Shown here in pieces: positions 36,433-44,690 of a DNA stretch of 64,000 nt; the first letter of the stretch is position 1, and each line of letters opens with the position of its first letter. The translations under genes and the position numbers were made by a program. The DNA is from Microtetraspora glauca (GTDB lineage: Bacteria; Actinomycetota; Actinomycetes; Streptomycetales; Streptomycetaceae), in assembly GCA_000721275.1 (NCBI GenBank), contig JOFO01000017.1, positions 1 through 64,000 on the forward strand. Reading direction: 5' to 3'. The notes below the pieces were generated by a model. The model was not told the DNA's origin and made no database searches. It saw nothing but the letters and a program-made list of their open reading frames with translations.

Positions 36433-37524
36433 ATGACCGGACAGGCATGTCCTGAATGCGGTGGTCGGAGACCGGGCTGCGCCTGCGCGTACGCGGAGAT
36501 GGCGGCGGCCGAGGACTACGACCCGCTCCGCATCCGGCCGTACGTGACGCTCGACGCGCAGGAGCAGGAGGGGCCGCACGGCGCGCCGGGCGGAATGCCG
36601 GACGGGATGCCGGACGGCATGCGGGACGAGGCGGGCGACCCGCCGACGGCGCAGCTCAGGGCGGTGCGCGCCCCGTACGGCCACGACATGCCGGCCCACC
36701 CCGAGGGTCACCGCCCCCAGGATCACGGCTTCGCGCCGTACGGCTCCGAGGGCGGGGCCGACGCGACGATGCCGCTGCTGCTCGGCGGCGTCGGGGGCGG
36801 GGACCACGGGGGCGGTCCGGGGGCGCGGCGCGAGCCGGGGCGCAGGCGGCGCGGCGGGCTGGTGGTGGGCGTCGCGGCGGCGGCGGTCGTCGGCACGGCG
36901 GCGCTGGCGGCGGCGGTGCTGGGCGGCGGCGAGGAGCCGGACGGCCGGGCGATGGTGCCCGAGGTGACCACCAGCGCGTCCCTGAACCTGGCCGTCTCGG
37001 AGGAGCCGTCCCCGTCGTCCGCGACGCCGACCCCGACGCCGAGCCGCACCGCGTCCCGGACGCCGTCCGCGCCTCCGTCCTCCGCGAGCGCGACGCCCAC
37101 GACGGCGTCCCCTTCGGCGTCCTCGTCCCCGTCGGCGCCGGTGTCGGAGAAGCCGGTGGCGCGCCCGACGGAGGGCGCCGCGCCCTCGGCGACCGGAGGC
37201 GGGGCGCCGTCCGGTCCGGCGACCTCGGCGCCCGCGCCTTCCTCGGCGCCGACCAGCGCGTCCCCGACCCCGACCCGGACGGACGCCCCCGAGGGCGCGA
37301 CGCTGAGCCTCGGCGACACGGGCCCGGAGGTGGAGGAGCTGCAGATACGCCTGCGCCTGCTCTGGGTCTATCTGGAGGAGCCCGACGGCGTCTTCGACGA
37401 GGGGCTGCGCGCGGCGCTGATCCAGTACCAGAGCCGGTTCTGGCGCCTGGGGGACCCGGAGGGCGTGTACGGCCCGGAGACCCGGCGGGAGCTGGAGCAC
37501 GCGACGAGGCGCGAGTACCGCTGA
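36433..37524 (+). CDS. Peptidoglycan-binding domain membrane protein with N-terminal zinc ribbon
   Basis: 363 residues. The N-terminus carries [13 protein letters not shown] (about 5-17), a short zinc-finger-like cluster, on the cytosolic side. Then comes an acidic/Gly linker, one membrane helix at about 145-166, a long Ser/Thr/Pro linker (about 175-285), and a C-terminal PG_binding_1 domain: [20 protein letters not shown] and [16 protein letters not shown]. It likely links the cytosolic face to the cell wall. The ATG at 36433 follows GGGGAGGGGACAGATC. Divergent from the MFS pump. Confidence 0.8.
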   Translation: MTGQACPECGGRRPGCACAYAEMAAAEDYDPLRIRPYVTLDAQEQEGPHGAPGGMPDGMPDGMRDEAGDPPTAQLRAVRAPYGHDMPAHPEGHRPQDHGFAPYGSEGGADATMPLLLGGVGGGDHGGGPGARREPGRRRRGGLVVGVAAAAVVGTAALAAAVLGGGEEPDGRAMVPEVTTSASLNLAVSEEPSPSSATPTPTPSRTASRTPSAPPSSASATPTTASPSASSSPSAPVSEKPVARPTEGAAPSATGGGAPSGPATSAPAPSSAPTSASPTPTRTDAPEGATLSLGDTGPEVEELQIRLRLLWVYLEEPDGVFDEGLRAALIQYQSRFWRLGDPEGVYGPETRRELEHATRREYR

Positions 37525-37667
37525 CGGGAGGCGGGGGCGGCCGGCAGGGGGCGGGTGGCGCGGACCGCCCCCGGTTTTGTATCGTGAAGAAACAAAGTGG
37601 CCCCGCCCGTACTCCCTGACCGGCGGGCGGGACCGCTTCGTTCTCCGCACCACCCCCTGGAGACCCC

Positions 37668-38336
37668 ATGGCCGCCACCCCGGCAACGCTCACCGCCCGC
37701 GCCCTCCTGCTCGACATGGACGGCACCCTGGTCGACTCGGACGCCGTCGTGGAGCGCTGCTGGCGCCGCTGGGCGGACCGCCAGGGGCTGGACCCGGACG
37801 AGGTGCTGAAGGTGGTGCACGGCCGGCAGGGCTACGCCACGATGGCGGTCCTCCTCCCCGACCGTCCGATGGCCGAGAACCACGCCGACAACGCGGTGAT
37901 GCTCGCCGAGGAGACCGCCGACCTCGACGGCGTCGTGCCGGTCGCCGGCGCCCCCGCCTTCATGGACGCGATCGCCGCGCTCCCGCACGCCCTGGTGACC
38001 TCGGCCGACGAAACCCTCGCCCAGGCCCGGATGGGCGCGGCGGGCCTGCGGATGCCGGTCACCCGGGTGACCGCCGAGCAGGTCGGCGCGAGCAAGCCGG
38101 ACCCGGAGGGCTTCCTCAAGGGCGCGGCGGAACTGGGCGTCGAACCGGCCGAGTGCGTGGCGTTCGAGGACTCCGAGGCCGGCATCCGGGCGGCGAAGGC
38201 GGCCGGCATGCGCGTCGTGGGCGTCGGCCCCCGCGCGGCGGCCTTCGCCCCGGACGTCCACGTCCCGGACCTCACCTCGCTCCGCGTCACCGCCACCCCC
38301 ACCGGCACGATCACCCTCACCGCCTTCCCGGCCTGA
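37668..38336 (+). CDS. HAD superfamily hydrolase (beta-phosphoglucomutase-like)
   Basis: 222 residues. Nucleophile Asp16 and acid-base Asp18 in [13 protein letters not shown], Ser/Thr in ALVTSADE, Lys in [10 protein letters not shown], and [16 protein letters not shown] (Asp pair) complete the HAD active site. The cap helical segment matches subclass I of sugar-phosphatases and beta-phosphoglucomutase. Probably dephosphorylates a sugar phosphate; substrate unknown. The ATG at 37668 has GGAG upstream. A terminator follows. Confidence 0.88.
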   Translation: MAATPATLTARALLLDMDGTLVDSDAVVERCWRRWADRQGLDPDEVLKVVHGRQGYATMAVLLPDRPMAENHADNAVMLAEETADLDGVVPVAGAPAFMDAIAALPHALVTSADETLAQARMGAAGLRMPVTRVTAEQVGASKPDPEGFLKGAAELGVEPAECVAFEDSEAGIRAAKAAGMRVVGVGPRAAAFAPDVHVPDLTSLRVTATPTGTITLTAFPA

Positions 38337-38377
38337 CGCACCCGGCCCCCCTGCGGGCCACCCGATACGAGCTCACA

Positions 38378-38411
38378 CGGAACCCGCCCGGACCCCTCCG
38401 GGCGGGTTCCG
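38378..38411 (+). terminator. Hairpin terminator of the HAD gene
   Basis: A 14-bp perfect stem (38378-38391 with 38398-38411) and a 6-nt loop; no T-run. Confidence 0.75.
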
Positions 38412-38840
38412 CGCACAGGCACCCCTTCCCGCCGCCACCCCGCCGACGACCCGGTCAGCACGCCGCGCCCGTACCGCCTTGACGTCCGGGCGGAGCCGGC
38501 GCGCTCCGCCGCTGCGCGGCGCCGGACCCGGGGCGCCCCCGCCCTCGGAGCCGTACCGCCGACTCCGACAGCACCCACGGCCGACCCGCGGCGCACCCGC
38601 CCCCTCCGCCCCCCCTCCGCCCCCTCCTCCGCCCGCTCCGGGGGAACTCGCCGCCGCCCGGCGGAATCCGACGCTCCGTCAGGGCACGCCACACCCCTTG
38701 ATGTGACGTGTTCATGTCGCCACCCTGTTACCTGGCGCATCCCGCACCGCAACCTCGCGCCACCACGATGACCGGGCGCCGCCCGGTACCGCACGGGGCC
38801 GGCCGAACCGCCACGGTCCCACCGAATCAAGGGAGTCCCC
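38412..38840. other. GC-rich gap without a supported gene
   Basis: 429 bp between the terminator and the secreted nuclease. Very GC-rich and proline-codon-like in several frames, with no ribosome site or conserved start. It must hold the promoter of the nuclease gene. Confidence 0.5.
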
Positions 38841-39491
38841 ATGCCTGTCGGCAAGGTCTACGCGCGTCGAGCCGCCGTGCTCGCCTCCACCGCCGCCCTC
38901 GCCCTCACCGGTCTCGTCACCGCCGCGCCCTCCGCGCAGGCCGCGATGCCGACGCCGGTCAGCGCCGCCACCGCCCGCACCTACCTCGCCTCCCTCACGG
39001 TCAAGGCGGAAGGTTCCCTCACCGGGTACAGCCGGGACCTCTTCCCGCACTGGATCACCCAGTCCGGCGCCTGCAACACCCGCGAGACCGTCCTCAAGCG
39101 GGACGGCTCGAACGTCGTGACCGACTCCAGCTGCGCCTCCGTCAGCGGCAGTTGGTACTCGCCGTACGACGGCGCCACCTGGACCGCCGCCTCCGACCTC
39201 GACATCGACCACGTCGTCGCGCTCGCCGAGGCGTGGCGCTCGGGAGCCAACTCCTGGACGACCAGCCAGCGCCAGGCGTTCGCCAACGACCTCAGCCGGC
39301 CGCAGCTCATAGCCGTCACCGACAACGTGAACCAGGCGAAGAGCGACCTGGACCCGGCCGAGTGGATGCCGCCGCGGACCGCCTACCACTGCACGTTCGC
39401 CCGCGCCTGGGTGCACGTGAAGTACCACTACAACCTCAGCGTCGACTCGGCGGAGAAGAGCGCGCTCCAGTCGGTCCTCAACGGCTGCTGA
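38841..39491 (+). CDS. Secreted HNH nuclease (DUF1524 type)
   Basis: 216 residues. Signal peptide with cleavage near AQA-AMP (about 36); the mature part has four cysteines, two near SGACNTRE and DSSCASVS. The nuclease core is SDLDIDHVVALAEAWRSGA (His-Val-Val, the H-x-V motif of DUF1524/GmrSD C-terminus) with a partner helix NDLSRPQLIAVTDNVNQAK and DLDPAEWMPP. Likely an extracellular DNase for nutrient use or defence. The ATG at 38841 follows AAGGGAG. A 14-bp terminator follows. Confidence 0.88.
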   Translation: MPVGKVYARRAAVLASTAALALTGLVTAAPSAQAAMPTPVSAATARTYLASLTVKAEGSLTGYSRDLFPHWITQSGACNTRETVLKRDGSNVVTDSSCASVSGSWYSPYDGATWTAASDLDIDHVVALAEAWRSGANSWTTSQRQAFANDLSRPQLIAVTDNVNQAKSDLDPAEWMPPRTAYHCTFARAWVHVKYHYNLSVDSAEKSALQSVLNGC

Positions 39492-39535
39492 GCCCACGAC
39501 CGCCGACCGGAGCTGCCGATACCGGCCACCGACAG

Positions 39536-39571
39536 GGTTCCTGACGCCGCGTAAGCACGGCGTCAGGAACC
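39536..39571 (+). terminator. Strong hairpin terminator of the nuclease gene
   Basis: A 14-bp perfect stem (39536-39549 with 39558-39571) and an 8-nt loop. Confidence 0.8.
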
Positions 39572-39605
39572 ACCCCGGGAACGGCCTGAAATCGACGCTC
39601 CCTCC

Positions 39606-39651
39606 GGTCCAGACCTGCGCCACTCTGGTCCAGACCATCTGGTCCAGACCA
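39606..39651. promoter_or_regulatory. Three TGGTCCAGACC elements (DasR dre-like)
   Basis: GGTCCAGACC (39606-39615), TGGTCCAGACCA (39626-39637) and TGGTCCAGACCA (39640-39651). Each is near-palindromic and resembles the DasR responsive element ACTGGTCTAGACCAGT and the 12-bp repeats of chitinase promoters. The next gene is DoxX, 150 bp on. Confidence 0.6.
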
Positions 39652-39694
39652 GAGTGGCCTCCCTGAGGGCGCCCCCGCGCCACGAGATGTTTGA

Positions 39695-39704
39695 ACTTGC
39701 AAGT
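39695..39704. promoter_or_regulatory. Palindrome ACTTGCAAGT before DoxX gene
   Basis: A perfect 10-bp palindrome followed by the overlapping palindrome AAGTACTT (39701-39708), about 95 bp before the DoxX start. A candidate operator for an HxlR/MarR-type regulator. Confidence 0.45.
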
Positions 39705-39797
39705 ACTTATCAGGGATGCCTAACCTGGCGGCCGTTCGGTACCAGTCCCCCACCGCCCGTCCCAGCCGGGCCGGGCCGACCGAAGGAGCCCCCCACC

Positions 39798-40277
39798 ATG
39801 AGCACCCTGAACCACCGCCTGCATCAGGCGCAGCCGTACGCCCTCGGCCTGTTCCGGATCGTCGTCGGCCTGCTCTTCGCCTGCCACGGCGCGGCCTCGC
39901 TGTTCGGCGTCCTCGGCGGCGCGATGGGCGGCGGCACCGTGCCCGCGGGCACCTGGCCCGGCTGGTACGCGGCGGTGATCCAGCTCGTCTGCGGCGCGCT
40001 CGTCCTCGTCGGCCTCGGCACCCGCGGCGCCGCGTTCCTCGCCTCCGGCTCGATGGCGTACGCGTACTTCTGGGCGCACCAGCCCGAGGCCCTCTTCCCG
40101 CTCCAGAACGGCGGCGAGACCGCGGCCCTCTTCTGCTGGGCCTTCGCCCTCCTGATCTTCACGGGCCCGGGCGCCCTCGCGATAGACAGCCTCTTCGGCA
40201 CCAAGTCGCCCGCGACCCCCCGGAACGCCCAGGACGAGGACCCGGAGAAGCAGCAGAGCACGCCGCTGCCCGCCTGA
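39798..40277 (+). CDS. DoxX family membrane protein
   Basis: 159 residues with four hydrophobic segments (about 17-37, 55-75, 78-96, 106-124). QPYALGLFRIVVGLLFACHGAASLFG and AAVIQLVCGALVLVGLGTR are the conserved DoxX first and second helices. The C-terminal 25 residues are polar. DoxX proteins are linked to membrane redox and oxidative stress. The promoter region carries two operator types (39606-39651, 39695-39708). The ATG at 39798 follows AAGGAG. Confidence 0.85.
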   Translation: MSTLNHRLHQAQPYALGLFRIVVGLLFACHGAASLFGVLGGAMGGGTVPAGTWPGWYAAVIQLVCGALVLVGLGTRGAAFLASGSMAYAYFWAHQPEALFPLQNGGETAALFCWAFALLIFTGPGALAIDSLFGTKSPATPRNAQDEDPEKQQSTPLPA

Positions 40278-40391
40278 CGGGCCCACCGCCCCCCCTCGGG
40301 GCTACCCCACAGCCCCCGCAGTCCCCTGAGGCCCCCCCCGCCGGCACCCACCCGGCCGGGGTCCGGGGGTCGGCGCGTAGGCTCTCGCCCT

Positions 40392-41030
40392 GTGAATCTG
40401 CTCGACAGCATGGGCTCGCTGAGGTCGCTGACCGCGGGCCCGTGGATCTATCCGGTGGTGGCGACGTCGATCCTGCTCGACGTCTTTCTGCCCGTGCTGC
40501 CGAGCGGCTTCCTGGTGATCTCCGCCGCCACGGCCGCCTCCGCCTCCCTCGGCGCGGCCACGGCGCCCGCGGACGTACCGTCCCTGCTCCCGCTGCTGCT
40601 CACCGCGGCGGCGGCCTCGATGCTCGGCGACTTCCTCGCGTACCGGCTGGCGCTCCGCGGCGGCCGGCGCCTGGACCGGGCGATAGCCCGCTCCCGCCGC
40701 CTCACCGTGGCGCGGGAACGTCTCGGCACCGCCCTGGCCCGGGGCGGCGGCCTGATCGTGGTGCTGGCCCGGTTCGCGCCGGCGGGCCGCTCGGTGGTCT
40801 CCCTGGGCGCGGGCGCGGCGCGGCGGCGCCCCGAGGAGTTCCTGCCGTGGTCGGCCCTGGCGGCGGTGGTGTGGGCCTCGTACAGCGTGGGGCTCGGCTG
40901 GCTGGGCGGCGCGTGGCTGGGGGCGACGTGGTTCAGCGCGGGCGTGTCGACCCTGGCGCTGCTGCTGGCGGGCGGCCTGGCCGGCTACCTGATACGCCGC
41001 CCGGGCGCGGCCCCGGCCCCGGCGGCCTGA
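40392..41030 (+). CDS. DedA/SNARE-associated family membrane protein
   Basis: 212 residues. LVISAATAASA and LTAAAASMLGDFLAYRLALRGG are the characteristic DedA stretches, with LARFAPAGRSVVSLGAGAAR (about 130-149) the conserved re-entrant region including the Arg pair (here ARFAPAGR) needed for function. Likely a lipid scramblase-type envelope protein. GTG start at 40392; TAGGCT ends 8 nt before it, so probably leaderless. Confidence 0.85.
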   Translation: MNLLDSMGSLRSLTAGPWIYPVVATSILLDVFLPVLPSGFLVISAATAASASLGAATAPADVPSLLPLLLTAAAASMLGDFLAYRLALRGGRRLDRAIARSRRLTVARERLGTALARGGGLIVVLARFAPAGRSVVSLGAGAARRRPEEFLPWSALAAVVWASYSVGLGWLGGAWLGATWFSAGVSTLALLLAGGLAGYLIRRPGAAPAPAA

Positions 41031-41039
41031 CCGAAACCG

Positions 41040-41276
41040 CTACACCTCCTGGCCCCGGTGCATGCTGACGCCTCTCACCTCCAGGGTGGCGAGGAGCCGC
41101 GCCGTGGCGTCGGCGATCTCGTCGACGGCCCGGTCGAAGACCTCCCGGTTGTGCGCGGCGGGGGCGCGGAAGCCGGAGACCTTGCGGACGTACTGGAGCG
41201 CGGCGGCGCGGATGTCGTCCTGGGTGGCCTCGTGGGGCAGGACGGGGGGGCGGAGCGTCTTGATGCTTCGGCACAT
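41040..41276 (-). CDS. DUF2277 protein
   Basis: 78 residues. The family opening MCRSIKTLRPPVLPHEATQD is unmistakable, and the helical remainder (QYVRKVSGFRAPA, NREVFDRAVDEIADATARLL) matches. DUF2277 proteins are small actinobacterial proteins of unknown function. A damage-type promoter (41283-41305) lies only 6 nt before the ATG, so the transcript is leaderless. Confidence 0.88.
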   Translation of the reverse strand: MCRSIKTLRPPVLPHEATQDDIRAAALQYVRKVSGFRAPAAHNREVFDRAVDEIADATARLLATLEVRGVSMHRGQEV

Positions 41277-41282
41277 GTCTCC

Positions 41283-41305
41283 AGTGTGACCCCCGCCACT
41301 GACAA
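41283..41305 (-). promoter_or_regulatory. RecA-NDp/PafBC-type promoter of DUF2277
   Basis: Read on the minus strand: TTGTCAGTG (41305-41297), eight bases, CACACT (41288-41283), then 6 nt to the ATG. Fits the damage promoter motif except the -10 begins CA. Confidence 0.6.
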
Positions 41306-41340
41306 CGCCGCGGAGCACGGACCGCGCTCCTCCCCCGGGG

Positions 41341-41562
41341 TCAGTTCAGCCCGCGCCGGCTGCGTGCGTTGATCTCGGCGGCGCGGGCGCGGAGCTCGCG
41401 CAGCGGGGTGGCGAGCTGGACGTCGCCGGGCTCGGCCTCCCATTCGGCGCCGCCGTGGACGGCGCGGATGAGAAAGCGTCCGGAGGTGCTCCGCACGAAG
41501 AATCCGACCCGCCCCGTGGCGGTGTCGCGGACGAGGTCGCCGACCTCGGGCACTGGCTGCAC
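41341..41562 (-). CDS. Small conserved hypothetical protein
   Basis: 73 residues. GDLVRDTATGRVGFFVRST forms a beta-rich opening and the second half (PLRELRARAAEINARSRRG) is helical and basic. The GTG at 41562 has GGAGGGG 6 nt upstream; a second GTG at 41553 is possible. It is divergent from the GntR gene and the palindrome at 41638-41649 lies between, so it may be a target of that regulator. Family not recognised. Confidence 0.65.
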   Translation of the reverse strand: MQPVPEVGDLVRDTATGRVGFFVRSTSGRFLIRAVHGGAEWEAEPGDVQLATPLRELRARAAEINARSRRGLN

Positions 41563-41637
41563 GCAACCCCTCCGTCCGGTTCCGCTTGCTGCGTGGGGGA
41601 CACCCAGGGAAACGCGGAGACCCCGCCCTGTCAACGT

Positions 41638-41649
41638 ATCTCTAGAGAT
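41638..41649. promoter_or_regulatory. Palindrome ATCTCTAGAGAT upstream of GntR gene
   Basis: A perfect 12-bp palindrome about 105 bp before the GntR start. HutC-type GntR proteins bind dyads of about this size, so autoregulation is likely. Confidence 0.5.
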
Positions 41650-41753
41650 GTCCCCCGATGGATGGATCACGGGGGCGGGACGGCGCACACGTGTGCACCC
41701 TGGCCGCGGCGAGCCCCTTAGGGTGTCCCGCAGACGAAGGGAGTGGTCCACCC

Positions 41754-42512
41754 GTGACTGATCAGGAGGGCACCCGTCGGCCCAAGTACCAGCGCATCGC
41801 CGACGAGTTGAGGACGGCGATCCAGTGCGGCGACTTCGCGCCGGGCGACCGGCTCCCCGGCGAGAACGACCTGATGTCCACGTACGAGGTGGCCCGGATG
41901 ACCGCCCGCCAGGCGCTCGCGGTGCTCCGCGGCGAGGGGCTCACGGAGGCCCGCAAGGGCGCCGGCGTCTTCGTCCGCTCGTTCCGCCCGCTGCGCCGCC
42001 GCGGCGTTCCGCGGCTGTCCGGCGAGGGCTGGGGCGCGGGCCGGTCGGTGTGGGCGGCGGAGATCGAGGACCGGGCCCTCGTGGTGGACCAGGTGACCGT
42101 GGCGGAGGAGGAGGCGGGGCCGCGGATCGCGCACGCGCTGGACCTGGCGCCGCACGACCCCGTGTGCGTCCGCAGCCGCCGTTTCGTCCTGGACGGCCGG
42201 CCGGTCCTGCTCTCCGTCTCGTACCTCGCCGCCGATCTGGTGCGCGGCACGCCCGTGACCCGGCCGGACACCGGCCCGGGAGGAACGTACGCGCGCCTCG
42301 CCGAACTGGGCCAGCGCCCGGTCCGCTTCCGCGAGGAGATCCGCTGCCGGATGCCGACCGCCGAGGAGACCGACCGCCTGACGCTCCCGCCGGGCACGCC
42401 CGTGGTCCTGATCGGCCGCACGGCGTTCACGGCGCCGGGCCGGCCGGTCGAGGTCAACGAGATGACCCTGGACGCGTCGTCCTACATCCTGGAATACGAC
42501 TTCGAAGCGTGA
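41754..42512 (+). CDS. GntR family regulator, HutC subfamily
   Basis: 252 residues. The N-terminal winged helix-turn-helix is RPKYQRIADELRTAIQCGDF, PGENDLMSTYEVARMTARQAL, RKGAGVFVR. The C-terminal UTRA domain (about 95-250) ends SYILEYDFEA, typical of HutC-type effector domains. The GTG at 41754 is the only in-frame start before the HTH. It may bind the palindrome at 41638-41649 and control the neighbouring small gene. It also marks the left edge of the accessory stretch before tRNA-Val. Confidence 0.9.
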   Translation: MTDQEGTRRPKYQRIADELRTAIQCGDFAPGDRLPGENDLMSTYEVARMTARQALAVLRGEGLTEARKGAGVFVRSFRPLRRRGVPRLSGEGWGAGRSVWAAEIEDRALVVDQVTVAEEEAGPRIAHALDLAPHDPVCVRSRRFVLDGRPVLLSVSYLAADLVRGTPVTRPDTGPGGTYARLAELGQRPVRFREEIRCRMPTAEETDRLTLPPGTPVVLIGRTAFTAPGRPVEVNEMTLDASSYILEYDFEA

Positions 42513-42525
42513 CCGCCCGGCACGG

Positions 42526-43059
42526 TCACCCCTCCCGAGGCGCAGGCACGACCACCACGGCCCCGTCACCCCCACCCGCACCCGCCTTGGCGGCCTGCCC
42601 CCCACCACCGCCGCCTCCCTGAAGATCGGCACTGACCTGCCCCCCGAGGGTCATCACGTTCAGGGTGGCGGCGTTCTCGTTGGCGATGGCCTTCTCGACC
42701 CGGGCGACCAGCAGCCCGAACGCCTCCCGCTTCGACAGCTCCCGGTACGGCCCGACCCGCGCCTCGAAGTAGATCCGCTCGTGCCCGAGCAACTGCTCGG
42801 TGGACCGGTAGTTCTTCCACTGCTCCCGGTACCGGAACACGCTCTCCAGCGACACGGCGGCCACCACGACCACGCTCAGCACGGTCGCCGTCACCCGCGC
42901 GAACCCGGCGTCGACATTCACGAACACCGGCACGAGCGCCCCGCCGACGACGGAGACGGTCCGCATCCGCAGATGCATCGCCTTCATCCGCGTCGCCTTG
43001 ACGTCGTACCACTCCTGATACTGCGCCAGCCGCCCCTCGACGTACCGCTGCGCCGTCAT
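42526..43059 (-). CDS. DUF4231 (SLATT-like) two-helix membrane protein
   Basis: 177 residues. EGRLAQYQEWYDVKATRMK (about 9-27) is the DUF4231 opening, followed by two membrane helices (about 32-50 and 56-76), then a helical cytosolic part ending in a Gly-rich tail. SLATT-family proteins are predicted pore-forming effectors in bacterial conflict systems, often with nucleotide-signal or nuclease partners. The ATG at 43059 is chosen because it overlaps the upstream stop (ATGA), though an in-frame ATG exists at 43104. Translationally coupled to the next gene upstream. Confidence 0.7.
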   Translation of the reverse strand: MTAQRYVEGRLAQYQEWYDVKATRMKAMHLRMRTVSVVGGALVPVFVNVDAGFARVTATVLSVVVVAAVSLESVFRYREQWKNYRSTEQLLGHERIYFEARVGPYRELSKREAFGLLVARVEKAIANENAATLNVMTLGGQVSADLQGGGGGGGQAAKAGAGGGDGAVVVVPAPREG

Positions 43060-43580
43060 CTCCCCGCCGCCCAACACCTCAGGCGCGTCCCCCACCTCAA
43101 CCATCCCCGCAGTACACCCACCCCCACCCCACCCGTCAACCCACACCCCGCCTCGCCGGCTGCCTCAGCCCCGGCCCCCGCTGCCTCAGCCCCGTCCGCC
43201 ACCCTCCTCACCGTCACCAGGTAACCCGTGAAACTCCCGCCCTCCCGACTCTCCGCCCACCCGTCCGCGTGCTCGACTGGAACCACCACAGCGGACCCCG
43301 GAACGGGACGGTTCACGCGGTCCGCGGCCCCCTCCGCCACCCCGTAACGGCAGTGCACCTCGAGGATCGACAGCACCTCCGCCCGCGTGGCCGCACACCC
43401 CTGCTCACCGCCGTGATGCTCCTCGCGAAAGTCAATCGACTCCGCGCGTTCGTCCCCGACGATGTCCGCGAAGTCCTCGGGGTCGGCCGGCAGCAACGTC
43501 CACGAGACGACATCCCCCACCGCAAAACTCTCGCCGCAACACTGCATCTGCCAGTCGTCGACCCAGACCGTGAGTGTCAT
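43056..43580 (-). CDS. Hypothetical protein (possibly DUF6578)
   Basis: 174 residues. It opens MTLTVWVDDWQMQCCGESFA, continues VGDVVSWTLLPADPEDF, and has a central REEHHGG segment, then a Gly/Ala-rich C-terminus that looks disordered. The N-terminal pattern resembles the family I believe is named DUF6578, but I am unsure. Two adjacent cysteines and the conserved HH suggest a metal site. It lies upstream of, and overlaps by 4 bp, the SLATT gene, so a two-protein unit is likely. Confidence 0.6.
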   Translation of the reverse strand: MTLTVWVDDWQMQCCGESFAVGDVVSWTLLPADPEDFADIVGDERAESIDFREEHHGGEQGCAATRAEVLSILEVHCRYGVAEGAADRVNRPVPGSAVVVPVEHADGWAESREGGSFTGYLVTVRRVADGAEAAGAGAEAAGEAGCGLTGGVGVGVLRGWLRWGTRLRCWAAGR

Positions 43581-43616
43581 GCCCCATGGTGCACAGGCAG
43601 CCTCGTCCCGGCGCCG

Positions 43617-44024
43617 TCACCAGTCGCGCCAGGCGTCGGTGATCCCGGCGCGGACGATGCCGCTCCGCGCCAGCAGCGCAGCCACGTCGACGCCGTACTC
43701 GCCCAGGGTGAGATCGACGTACGCGCACAGCTGCTCCCGTTCTTCGGTGCAGAACCCGGCTCCCCCGTGGACCGGATCCCGGTCCACGGCATTGAGCGCG
43801 AGAACCACCCGCTCGACCGCCCGGAAGACCTCCTCGTCGGAAGGACCGCAGAGCCCCCGCAACTCCGCCTCGAACGCGCCCAGCGCCGCATCCGTCGCCC
43901 TCAGCAGGGACTCCAGATACACCTCGGCAACGCCTGCACACGCCGGCTCCAGCACCCCGGCGTCGACGTCTCGGGCCACCTGAACCATCCAGGCGCGCCA
44001 GTTCTCAGACGGTCTGCTCACCAT
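43617..44024 (-). CDS. Hypothetical helical protein behind a damage-type promoter
   Basis: 135 residues, mostly helical (SENWRAWMVQVARDVDAGVLEPACAG, LESLLRATDAALGAFEAEL) with no recognisable domain. The ATG at 44024 is preferred because a perfect RecA-NDp-type promoter ends 7 nt upstream, giving a leaderless transcript. It is head-to-head with the DUF4240 gene and 36 bp upstream of the DUF6578-like gene, so it may be the first gene of a three-gene unit with the SLATT protein. Confidence 0.6.
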   Translation of the reverse strand: MVSRPSENWRAWMVQVARDVDAGVLEPACAGVAEVYLESLLRATDAALGAFEAELRGLCGPSDEEVFRAVERVVLALNAVDRDPVHGGAGFCTEEREQLCAYVDLTLGEYGVDVAALLARSGIVRAGITDAWRDW

Positions 44025-44031
44025 GGCGAGG

Positions 44032-44054
44032 AAGGTAGGCCGGGCCACTGACAA
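44032..44054 (-). promoter_or_regulatory. RecA-NDp/PafBC-type promoter, perfect motif
   Basis: Minus strand: TTGTCAGTG (44054-44046), eight bases, TACCTT (44037-44032), 7 nt to the ATG. All fixed positions of TTGTCRGTG-N8-TAnnnT match. Confidence 0.7.
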
Positions 44055-44094
44055 CGAGGTTCGACCGCTTGCCCAGCCCAGCCGACCGTTTCAG

Positions 44095-44111
44095 ACGTGT
44101 CAAACGTGTCA
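44095..44111. repeat. Direct repeat ACGTGTCA x2 between divergent genes
   Basis: Two copies of ACGTGTCA (44095-44102 and 44104-44111), one base apart, 24 bp before the DUF4240 start. Possible regulator site. Confidence 0.4.
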
Positions 44112-44134
44112 GACTCAACTGCCACCCTGCGTCC

Positions 44135-44608
44135 ATGACCATGCCATGGGCCGACTTCTGGGCGCTGATAGCCACCCTGAACGGCAAAGCCACCCACACG
44201 AACTGCCGGCGCCTCGCCGAAGACCTGAGCCGCCGCCCCGTCCCGGACATCATCGGCTTCGCAGAACGCCACGCCGAAGCCCTCTACCACCTGGATCAGG
44301 AGAAGTTCGGCACCTTGCCGGTGGTCGACCTGACAGCCCTCTTCGGCAGCCCGTTCCCGCAGTCGTCCGACGTGTTCCTGTACACCCGCTGCGCCGTGGT
44401 CGCCGCAGGCCGGACCGTCTGGGAGCGCGTCTTCTCCGACGTGGACGCGTTCACCCCGTACACCGCCTGCGAGTACGACGGCGAATGGCTGCTTTACGTA
44501 CCGGACAACGCATACGAACTGGCCACCGGCAAGGAATGGAACCGCTCGACCCGCTACTGCTACGAAAGCTACTCCAACCGTGACGGCTGGCCACACCTGC
44601 GGCACTGA
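44135..44608 (+). CDS. DUF4240 domain protein
   Basis: 157 residues. MTMPWADFWALIATLNGKAT and the following helix RRLAEDLSRRPVPDIIGFAERH are the DUF4240 opening; the family also shows DVFLYTRCAVVAAGRTVWE and a Trp/Tyr-rich end (EWLLYVPDNAYELATG). Function unknown; in other genomes these genes are often near immunity-like or conflict genes, an observation I recall only generally. Divergent from the 44024 gene. Confidence 0.75.
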   Translation: MTMPWADFWALIATLNGKATHTNCRRLAEDLSRRPVPDIIGFAERHAEALYHLDQEKFGTLPVVDLTALFGSPFPQSSDVFLYTRCAVVAAGRTVWERVFSDVDAFTPYTACEYDGEWLLYVPDNAYELATGKEWNRSTRYCYESYSNRDGWPHLRH

Positions 44609-44690
44609 CGAGGGCCGCCCATTGCCGGCGCCCTCACAGCCGCTCAGCCTGGCACGGCCCAGCCACCACCGCTGGCGTCACCCGGGGACA

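Noticed and set aside
38655..38690. CCGACGCTCCGTCAGG as a further palindrome copy
   Set aside because: The arms are imperfect and there is no fitting promoter context.
39536..39571. CTGACGCCG...CGGCGTCAG considered as a fifth copy of the shared palindrome
   Set aside because: It is part of a 14-bp stem with an 8-nt loop after the nuclease gene, so a terminator explains it better.
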